Shown here: piece by piece, positions 25,985-32,966 of the stretch
Layout: every line of letters starts with the position of its first letter
How positions within the stretch are numbered: the first letter of the stretch is position 1
Assembly (NCBI GenBank): GCA_044226395.1
Contig: JBGAHD010000003.1
Coordinates: 186,001 to 250,000 of the forward strand
Origin: JBGAHD01 sp044226395
GTDB taxonomy: Bacteria; Pseudomonadota; Gammaproteobacteria; Xanthomonadales; Ahniellaceae
Direction of reading: 5' to 3'
Length of the DNA stretch: 64,000 nucleotides
Translations under genes and position numbers: made by a program
Notes under the pieces: generated by a model
The model's input: only the letters and a program-made list of their open reading frames with translations
What the model was told of the DNA's origin: nothing
The model's database searches: none

Positions 25985-26305
25985 ATGTACCACTGGCAAC
26001 GCGCGACGCTGATCGTCGCCATGATCCTGGGCGCCACGCCCGCTTTCGCCGATGTCGACACGCCGCGCGTCGATCATCGCCAGGCCCATCAGGACACGCG
26101 CATCGACAGGGGCGTGGCCAGCGGCGCCTTAAACGCGCGCGAGACCGCTCGCCTCGACGCCGAACAGAACCGCATCGATCGCCGCGAATCGCGTTACGAA
26201 TCCGACGGCGTACTCACCGCCAACGAGCGCGCGCGCTTGAACGCCTCGCAGGCTCGCGCCGATCGCAACATCCGTCGTCAGAAGCACGATCGCCAACACC
26301 GCTGA
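25985..26305 (+). CDS. Small exported basic/acidic repeat protein
   Basis: A 106-residue protein with a signal peptide (about residues 1-22, ending PAFA). The mature part holds two related helical units: RIDRGVASGALNARETARLDAEQNRIDRRE and a second around ESDGVLTANERARLNASQ. Each pairs a G-x-L-T/N turn with a Glu-Arg-Leu helix, resembling a degenerate EF-hand-like repeat common in proteobacterial exported proteins. It ends in a basic KHDRQHR tail. Function unknown; periplasmic location inferred. CTCGGAGG upstream supports the start. Confidence 0.75.
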   Translation: MYHWQRATLIVAMILGATPAFADVDTPRVDHRQAHQDTRIDRGVASGALNARETARLDAEQNRIDRRESRYESDGVLTANERARLNASQARADRNIRRQKHDRQHR

Positions 26306-26314
26306 GCGCGATCG

Positions 26315-27493
26315 CTATCCCGGGTTCGGCCACACGCGCCCGTGCGGATCGAACTCGGGATCGGCGCGCCGCGCCGCGCGCAAACCAAAACCGCACAAGG
26401 CGATCGGACTTTGTTCCAGCGGATCGAGGCCCAGCGCGGCCTCGATCTCGCGTTCGTTGACCGCGGCGGTGACCCAGGCGCCAAGGCCCAAGTCCGTGGC
26501 CGAAAGATAGTTAGTCATCGACAGATGACCGACATCGAGCACGACCGCCCGATACGCCTTCTGATGATCGCGATACTTCCAGAAACTGCGCGCGAAGCGA
26601 CACGTCATCACCACGATCGCATGCGCGTCGGCGAAGTACTGCTGCCCGGCGATCCACTGACCCGCTAGCGCACGCAAGCGCTCGCGCGCGATGAGCTCGA
26701 TCGGCTCCAGCGCGTGATCGATCGGATGGTAGTGATACAGCCCCGGCGCGATGCCCTCGACACGCTGCGCGATCACATAAGCCTCGGTCGGATGCAGACC
26801 GCCGCCGGAAGGGCTGTGCTTCTTCATCACCACCGTATCCTCGGTCACCGCGACCGTCGCCTGCGCGGCGCACACGCGCTCGAGCATGCGCGCGAAGCGT
26901 TCGGCGTCGAGCAGGCTGTCGCGATCGAAATTGCGGCAAGTGACGCGCCGCGCGAGCATCTCGTCGAGCGCGCGCGGCGCGGGGCGGGCCAGCGCGATGC
27001 GTGACGACGCGGGGCCTCGCTCGGCCACGTGTGGCGGTGGCGCGCCGAACTTGTCGCGCAGTTCAACCATCGTGCGATGGCCGGCGCGGGTTTCTTCGTT
27101 CTCGGTATCGATGCCGGTCCAGCGCGAGAAGTAGTGGCTCGCGGCGGAAAGCGCGCGCCAGTGCGTGGCGCTCAAGCGCTCATCGCGCGCGCGGATGGCC
27201 GCGTGCGCGGGCGCGTCGCTGATCAGCAGACCCAGCTCGAGCAGGCGATCGATGACGCGCGCGCCGAAGCGCTCGGTCTCGGCGGCATACGGTTGCCATT
27301 GCGCGGTCGAGACGGCGCCGAGCACGGCCAAGTCCTCGGCGTTGACCACCACTTCGGCGTCGAGGTGACTCGCGAGCACGACCCACTCCCGAGTCGCGCG
27401 CAAGCCGTCCCCACCTTCGAGCAGGGACGACATGTCGAACTCGACCGTTTCACGGGGCTCGACGATCAACTGACTGGCGCGACGAATTTGCAT
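26315..27493 (-). CDS. SagB-type peptide maturation dehydrogenase, copy 1
   Basis: A 392-residue protein with a family-specific N-terminal domain (residues 1-160, starting MQIRRASQLIVEPRETVEF) and a nitroreductase/SagB-like FMN domain (about 175-390). RRVTCRNFD, HSPSGGGLHPTEAYVI and PGLYHYHPIDH are SagB signatures. ATG 27493 is chosen by alignment with the second copy. SagB enzymes oxidise azolines in RiPPs; I recall this subtype as the putative peptide maturation dehydrogenase (TIGR04511-like) linked to NHLP-related peptides. The divergent precursor gene 410 bases away supports that role. The substrate modification is unproven. Confidence 0.8.
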   Translation of the reverse strand: MQIRRASQLIVEPRETVEFDMSSLLEGGDGLRATREWVVLASHLDAEVVVNAEDLAVLGAVSTAQWQPYAAETERFGARVIDRLLELGLLISDAPAHAAIRARDERLSATHWRALSAASHYFSRWTGIDTENEETRAGHRTMVELRDKFGAPPPHVAERGPASSRIALARPAPRALDEMLARRVTCRNFDRDSLLDAERFARMLERVCAAQATVAVTEDTVVMKKHSPSGGGLHPTEAYVIAQRVEGIAPGLYHYHPIDHALEPIELIARERLRALAGQWIAGQQYFADAHAIVVMTCRFARSFWKYRDHQKAYRAVVLDVGHLSMTNYLSATDLGLGAWVTAAVNEREIEAALGLDPLEQSPIALCGFGLRAARRADPEFDPHGRVWPNPG

Positions 27494-27903
27494 GGCGAGG
27501 GGCCCCAAGCGTGGAGCGCGCATCCTCGCCGTTCGCGCGCTTTCGCGCAAACCGCCTTGGACGCCGACTGGCAACGGGCTTGCAAGGCGGGGCGCCACGG
27601 TTCGATGGACGCAAATTTGTGTTGCAGGCCTTCGCGGCCGGTTCGGGCCGCGCGTCGCGAAATTGACGTTTTCCCCGGGGATTTCGCCGTTTTCGGCCGA
27701 AGTGTTCGGGCGTTGAACAAAACGGCCCGATCCCTGGCAGCGGCCGTCGCGCTTGTGTACATTGCGCCTGCGCCACGCGGGGGCCGCGTGCGGGGGATTT
27801 CATTGGCACTGGGATGTGCGGCGCGCTTCTGGCGGTGCTTCCCCGCCCCTGTCGTCGATAGCGACCGACGACATTTCTCATCATGTTTTACAGGGGTAAA
27901 GGC
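27494..27903. promoter_or_regulatory. Divergent intergenic region between dehydrogenase 1 and precursor 1
   Basis: About 410 bases without a credible gene. It must hold the promoters for both flanking transcripts, but no convincing -35/-10 pair is visible. GCCGTTTT (27686-27693) and AAAACGGC (27719-27726) form an inverted repeat with a 25-base centre. AGGGG at 27892-27896 is the ribosome site of precursor 1. Confidence 0.4.
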
Positions 27904-28158
27904 ATGGCAACTCAACTCTCCGCGCAGCAGATCGAAACGCTGCTGGGCAAGCTTTCCACCGATGACAACTTCCGCGCCGCGTTCGAGAAGGACGCCGCCA
28001 GCGCGCTGACCTCGATCGGTCTGCCGACCGAAATGGCGGCTTGCTGCAAGGGCAAGAAGCTCGCCAGCAAGGAACAACTGTCCGGATCGCGCGACGCGCT
28101 GAGCAAGTTCTTCAGCCGTTCGATGGGACAGAACGTCCACGATCTCGTGCAGCGCTGA
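27904..28158 (+). CDS. NHLP-related RiPP precursor peptide 1
   Basis: An 84-residue peptide with a leader of the nitrile-hydratase-like type: IETLLGKLSTDDNFRAAFEK followed by ALTSIGLP. The following part starts AACCKGKK, with a Cys pair, and ends in a Ser/Arg-rich helix and HDLVQR. This matches the putative modified-peptide family (TIGR04509-like) that I associate with the flanking dehydrogenase and cyclase types. AGGGG lies seven bases before ATG 27904. Core boundaries and modified residues cannot be read from sequence; the Cys pair is the obvious candidate. Confidence 0.75.
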   Translation: MATQLSAQQIETLLGKLSTDDNFRAAFEKDAASALTSIGLPTEMAACCKGKKLASKEQLSGSRDALSKFFSRSMGQNVHDLVQR

Positions 28159-28263
28159 TCGTTCGGGCGTCGGCGGGTCGCCCTGACGGCGACTCGCGAT
28201 CCCCAAGCTTTGAATGATGTCGATCCGGTGCGTGACGCGCGAAGCGACACGCGCCGTGGCGAC

Positions 28264-30924
28264 TTATTTCGCCGCGGACTCGTCGTCGACCCGAATCGCG
28301 GCGATGCGACGGGCCAAAGGCTCATTCTCGGCGAGCTGCGGCCACGACTTCCGCAAGCGCGCCAAGCGTTCGCCGGCGCCCTTCGCGTCACCCAGCGCCA
28401 GCGCCAATTCCGCGCCTTGAATCAGGGCGACATTGGTGCCGAGCACATTCATTGGGCGCTGCAGCTGCAAGATGCCCTTTTCGGCATAGGCGCGACCGCG
28501 ATGCTCGGCGACCCAATCGGCCTCAGTCAGGGCTTCCTCGCGCTGGTCGGCGGCGATCAGCGCGTCGACCAGCAGCATGTGCGTGAGGAACAACTCGGTG
28601 CCGTCGATGCGCGCGCGCAAGAGCTTCACCGCGTCTTCCGCCCGCCGTTCGCGTAACGCGATCGCCGCGGCGAGGGCGGCATCGATGGCGGTGAGGTTGG
28701 GATAGTCGGCGGCCTTGATCGGGCTGTCGACCGCGGCCGCGCGCCGCGCCAGTTTCACATCGCCGCCACGCGCGGCGAGAAGCCCCGCGAAGCGCAGGAT
28801 GAAGACGCGCTTGTAGCGATCCTGGGTCGAACCTTCGTCGAGGCGCGGGAGCGTATCGTCGATGAGCTGGGCCAGATCGCGATCGATATCAGCCTCGGGG
28901 TCGAGGCCGCGCCGCGTGGCCAACGCCATCAAGCGATAGCTCAGGCCGAAGATCGGATCGATGTCGGCGGCGCTGGTCGCCGCGTCGCGCGCGATGTCGC
29001 GTGCCCCGGCGAAGTCGCCACGATCGAGCGCGATCGCGGTCAACGTGATCTCGCGCGAAATGTCGTTGCTGGGCACGCCCGAGGTTCGGAACTCGGCGAT
29101 GGCCAGATCGACGGCGGCGAAGTCGCGCATCGCGGCGAAAGTCTCCGCCGGAACCAAGCCCAGGCCTTGACCGCCGAGCGCGCGCGCGCGATCGAATTCT
29201 TCCGTCGCGCGTGAATACTGATCGAGCGCCAGATACAAGGTGCCCGTCAGATAGTGCGAAGCGCCGCGTCGCGGATTGAATTCCGACAGCGCCTTGTTCG
29301 CCGCCGCCAGCGCGTCGCTGTAGCGATTGGTGAGTTCGTAATCGAACAGCGCGTAATTGGCGTAAGCGCCGAAATGATCCGGATACATGGTGCTCAGCAG
29401 ACGCCATTTCTCCAGCATCTGCGTGGGCGGACCAAAGGTGGCCATGAGCGCGTCGAGATACAGCGACTCGCGATTGGGCAGACGCGCGCGCAGGGCATTG
29501 GCGCGCTCGAGCATGGGCAGGACCGTGGTGGTGTCGTCGCTGCTCATCAGCACGCGTGCTTGCCCCAGATAGGCGAGCGCGAAATCGGGATCGAGTTCGG
29601 CGGCCTGGCGATACAGCGCCAGGGCCTCGGCGAACTTGCCTTGCGCTTGCTCGCGCACGCCCAGCGAATAGGCGCGCAGGGCATCGAGATTGCTGGTGGT
29701 CACCTTGTCCAAGGGCTCCGAGCTCCGCTGCACCGAGGTCAGGGCCTCGCCGAGTTGCCCGCGCAGATTGCGCGCGACCTTGTCCATCGACGCCAGCACG
29801 GAGTTGGGGCCGGTGCCTTCCGCGTGCGCGGCGTACACCGTCGCCTGCGTCGCCGGATCGACGACTTCCGCCGTGACCCGCACCGCGCCGTTGACCTCGG
29901 CGATGGTGGGAATGATCACCGCGCGCGCGCCTTCGCGCAGCGCGACTTCGCAGCCGACGGCGCGATCGATGCTGGCCTGGCGTTCGAGTTTCATGCGCGC
30001 GAGGGCATTGCGCACTTGCAGGTCGGACACGACGTTGACGAAGCGCGATTGCTCGAGTCCCACGCGAAACGCGGTTTCCAATGAATCGTCGTACAAGCGC
30101 GAATGCGTGAGGTTCTTCAGATCGCCGACCAAGACCCAATCGCGTTCGGCGAAGGCGAGCGCGGGTTCGGCGTTGAGGTACAGATAGCCCGGCACGCCCA
30201 CCGCGAGCACCATCGCCATGAAGGCCACCGCGATCGAGATGGGCCGCGCCCACCACGGTGCTTCGCGTTGCGCCTTCTCGGTCGAGGGCGGTGTCTTGAA
30301 CGGCGCGATACCGACTTCGCCGACTTCAGCCACGACCATGGGCTCGGGCACGCCCTTGAAGTGATAGCGGCCGTGGTTTTGCCAGCGCACGCGTTCGGCG
30401 ACATCGGCGAGTTCGCGTTCGCCGCGTTGCGCGAGCGTTTGCGCGACACCGGACATCAGGATCTGGCCCGGACGCGCGAGACTCATCAAGCGCGCGGCCA
30501 CGGGTTTCACTAGGCCTTCGACTTCAATCGGCTTCGCGCCTTGCGCGATGTCGTCCGGTGCGTTCTCCCAAACGAGCACATCGCCGACGTGGATGCCCAC
30601 GTGCGCGCTCAGGCGCTGGCCTTGGTCGACGCCCAGTCGCAGGAGATTGCGTTGATATTCGACCGCGAAGGCCACGGCCTGGATCGGCCGTTCGAACAAA
30701 ATCAAAAAGCCATCGGTCTTGTCGATTTCGCGACCGCCGTGGCGATGAATGATGGCGCGCGCCAAACGATCGTGCTTGCGGATGAGTTCGGCCGCGGCCT
30801 GATCGCCCATGCGTTGGGCCAGCGACGCGGAATCGGCCAGATCGGCCAAGGCCAAGGTGCGCAGAAGCGCGCTCGAACCGGCGGCCGCGGACAGTGTCTC
30901 CAAGGGAATGGCGTGGTTATTCAC
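28264..30924 (-). CDS. Putative peptide modification system cyclase/TPR protein, copy 1
   Basis: An 886-residue protein from GTG 30924 (MNNHAIPLETLSAAAG). Residues 25-190 resemble a class III nucleotide cyclase domain (RMGDQAAAELIRKHD, GREIDKTDGFLILFERP, VGIHVGDVLVWEN), but DKTDGF replaces the usual K-x-x-G-D, so activity is doubtful. A membrane helix lies at about 240-262, then a TolB-like/periplasmic segment and TPR helices (about 430-880). I recall this architecture as the mod_pep_cyc family (TIGR04510-like) next to NHLP-related peptides. Residues 35-285 are almost identical to copy 2, the rest is not. Confidence 0.75.
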   Translation of the reverse strand: MNNHAIPLETLSAAAGSSALLRTLALADLADSASLAQRMGDQAAAELIRKHDRLARAIIHRHGGREIDKTDGFLILFERPIQAVAFAVEYQRNLLRLGVDQGQRLSAHVGIHVGDVLVWENAPDDIAQGAKPIEVEGLVKPVAARLMSLARPGQILMSGVAQTLAQRGERELADVAERVRWQNHGRYHFKGVPEPMVVAEVGEVGIAPFKTPPSTEKAQREAPWWARPISIAVAFMAMVLAVGVPGYLYLNAEPALAFAERDWVLVGDLKNLTHSRLYDDSLETAFRVGLEQSRFVNVVSDLQVRNALARMKLERQASIDRAVGCEVALREGARAVIIPTIAEVNGAVRVTAEVVDPATQATVYAAHAEGTGPNSVLASMDKVARNLRGQLGEALTSVQRSSEPLDKVTTSNLDALRAYSLGVREQAQGKFAEALALYRQAAELDPDFALAYLGQARVLMSSDDTTTVLPMLERANALRARLPNRESLYLDALMATFGPPTQMLEKWRLLSTMYPDHFGAYANYALFDYELTNRYSDALAAANKALSEFNPRRGASHYLTGTLYLALDQYSRATEEFDRARALGGQGLGLVPAETFAAMRDFAAVDLAIAEFRTSGVPSNDISREITLTAIALDRGDFAGARDIARDAATSAADIDPIFGLSYRLMALATRRGLDPEADIDRDLAQLIDDTLPRLDEGSTQDRYKRVFILRFAGLLAARGGDVKLARRAAAVDSPIKAADYPNLTAIDAALAAAIALRERRAEDAVKLLRARIDGTELFLTHMLLVDALIAADQREEALTEADWVAEHRGRAYAEKGILQLQRPMNVLGTNVALIQGAELALALGDAKGAGERLARLRKSWPQLAENEPLARRIAAIRVDDESAAK

Positions 30925-31005
30925 GGTCCGTGTCGAACGTCACTGTTCTCGTGCCGGGGTTGATTGTGCGTGAAGGCGGCGGCCATGACCAGTGAGCCCG
31001 TCGAT

Positions 31006-32161
31006 TCAGTGCGCATCGCGCAGGGGCAGGCGCCCGCGCTGGGGATCGTATTCGACGTGGCGAGCGCTCGCCGCGCGCGGTCCCAGGCCGCACACCAGCA
31101 AGGGACCTTCGCTCATGGGATCGAGCGCGAGCGCCTGTTCGATATCGCGTTCGTTGATCGCGGCGGTGACGAAAACGCCCAAATCGCGCGCCGTGGCGCT
31201 CAAATACAGGGTCTGCGACAAATGTCCCGCGTCAAGCACGACCACGCGATAAGCCTTGGGATGATTGCGGTACTTCCAGAAATTGCGCGCGAAACGCGCG
31301 GTCAGCACCACCAGGGCGTGCGCGTAGGCGAACCAAGCCTGATCGGCGACGAAGCGCGCGGCCAGGGTCATGGCGTCGTCGTCGGCGAGCGCGCGCAGCG
31401 GTTCGAGCGTGTGCGCGACGCAGTGATAGTGATAAAGCCCGGGTGAGAGATCGTCGACACTTCGCGCCAGCACATAGGCTTCGACCGGATGCAGCCCGCC
31501 GCCCGAGGGCGCGGCTTTCTTGATCGCGGCGGCGCCGGGCGCCATCTCGGCGATGTGGCGCGCGCCAAAGGTCGCGCGCAGGCAGGCGGCGAGATCGTGC
31601 AGCGCCAGCGCGCGCGTGGTGTCGAAGTTGCGGCAGGTCGCGCGTCGCGACAACAGCGCCTCGAGCGCATCGTCGGCCGGCGCGGGTGTAGGCATGCGTC
31701 GGCGGTTTGCCATAGCGCGCGACCATGTCGCCGACGGTATTGAACTCGGACAGGCGCGGATCGTCGGCCGCGCGCGCCGACATCGAACTCCAACGGCCGT
31801 GACGATGCGCGATCGCGCTCAGCGGTCGCCAGAAGTTAGCGCGCACGGTCTCGTCGGCGAGACGATGGGCATTGTCCGGGACATCGCTGATCAACAGGCC
31901 CGCGCGCAACAGGCGCTCGAACACCTCGGGCGCGCAAGCGCGTCGCGCGCTGGCTTCCTCGACCCAGAACACTTCGCTCGCGGCCGCGAGCGCGGCCATG
32001 TCGTCGGCGTCGACGGGCACGGGGTCGTCCAGATGCGCGGCGAGCGCGAACCAGGCGACCTGACCCGCGAGGCCGGATTCCCCTTGCAGCAATTGATGAA
32101 GGTCGAGCGCTAGAGTCTCCCGCGGCTCGATCACCAAGGCGGCGCAACGACGGATCAACAT
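31006..32161 (-). pseudogene. SagB-type peptide maturation dehydrogenase, copy 2, frameshifted
   Basis: The second copy begins at ATG 32161 (MLIRRCAALVIEPRETLALD, paralogous to copy 1) and stays in frame to about YGKPPTHA near 31690-31710. The homologous continuation (PADDALEALLSRRATCRNFD, then PSGGGLHPVEAYVL and GLYHYHCVAHTLE) is in another frame and ends at 31006. The span is 1156 bases, one over a multiple of three, so one inserted base (or two lost) explains it. Both halves are otherwise intact. It may be a recent mutation, an assembly error, or recoding. Confidence 0.7.
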
Positions 32162-32265
32162 CGGATTTCCCCCACCACGGCTCGCATGATGCCGCAATTT
32201 CGCGGGAAGCGGTCAATCGCGCCGAATACGCGAATCGCGCCCACATCGTCGCGATGTTTTGCGCC

Positions 32266-32342
32266 GTCATCGTTGGCAGGGATTGAGGCCCGGCGTAGCC
32301 TTGCTACGCCCATCCGGGGACGGTCACGCTAGGGAGACAGAC
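32266..32342 (+). promoter_or_regulatory. Conserved leader with hairpin upstream of precursor 2
   Basis: About 75 bases ahead of precursor 2 are repeated, with changes, ahead of precursor 3 (32641-32720). GGCGTAG (32292-32298) and CTACGCC (32304-32310) form a hairpin, followed by the ribosome site AGGGAGA. It could be a promoter-proximal control element or merely part of the tandem duplication. Confidence 0.5.
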
Positions 32343-32588
32343 ATGACGCAGTTGATGACGGCCGAAGTCACGCGCAAGCTGATCGACAAGTTGTCGACCG
32401 ACGATGCGTTTCGCGAGCAAATGCTGGGCGATCCCGTCGCCGCCATGGCCTCGGTTGGCGTGACCGTGGATCCCGCGCAGGTTCCGGCCAAGCGCAGCTT
32501 GCCGCCCAAAGCCGTGCTCGCGGCCAATCGCGACGCGATCTGTCAGCGCCTGCAAGGCACGGCGGGCATGGGGTGGTTCTTCATCTAG
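32343..32588 (+). CDS. NHLP-related RiPP precursor peptide 2
   Basis: An 81-residue peptide with the NHLP-type leader TRKLIDKLSTDDAFREQMLG and an AAMASVGV turn. The C-terminal part has one Cys (NRDAICQRLQ) and ends GTAGMGWFFI. It is a tandem duplicate of precursor 3, differing mostly in the middle and at the Trp of the tail. It shares the leader pattern with precursor 1 but not its Cys pair. AGGGAGA stands before ATG 32343. It lies divergent from the frameshifted dehydrogenase. Confidence 0.75.
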   Translation: MTQLMTAEVTRKLIDKLSTDDAFREQMLGDPVAAMASVGVTVDPAQVPAKRSLPPKAVLAANRDAICQRLQGTAGMGWFFI

Positions 32589-32640
32589 CCACGCGTTGGG
32601 CTTGCGCTCGGTCGCATCTCGACAAGCCATGCCGAGTGTC

Positions 32641-32720
32641 GTCACGGTTGGCAGGATCACAGGCCCAGCGTAGGCTTGGCACGCCCATCAGGGGGGCGAC
32701 GACCAACCAGGGAGAGCGAC
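32641..32720 (+). promoter_or_regulatory. Conserved leader upstream of precursor 3
   Basis: This stretch repeats the leader of precursor 2: GGTTGGCAGGAT, AGGCCC, then a weaker hairpin (GCGT 32668-32671 with ACGC 32681-32684), CATCAGGGG and the ribosome site AGGGAGA. The seven-base stem of the first copy is reduced here. Confidence 0.45.
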
Positions 32721-32966
32721 ATGACTCAGCTTTTGACGCCCGAAACCACCCGCAAGCTCATCGACAAGCTCGCCACCGACGATGGCTTTCGCGAACAACT
32801 GCTCGGCGATCCGGTGGCCGCGATGGCCTCGCTCGGCGTGAGCGTGGATCCCTCGCACGTGGCGGCCAAGCGCACGTTGCCGGCCAAGGCCACGATCGCG
32901 GCCAATCGCGACGCGATCTGTCAGCGCCTGCAGGGCACCGCCGGCATGGGCGTGTTTTTCATCTAA
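32721..32966 (+). CDS. NHLP-related RiPP precursor peptide 3
   Basis: An 81-residue peptide, the tandem paralogue of precursor 2: leader TRKLIDKLATDDGFREQLLG, AAMASLGVSVDP, one Cys in NRDAICQRLQ, tail GTAGMGVFFI. Val replaces the Trp of precursor 2 in the tail while the flanking residues are kept, as expected if the last residues are core. Its TAA overlaps by three bases the stop of the convergent cyclase copy 2. Confidence 0.75.
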   Translation: MTQLLTPETTRKLIDKLATDDGFREQLLGDPVAAMASLGVSVDPSHVAAKRTLPAKATIAANRDAICQRLQGTAGMGVFFI

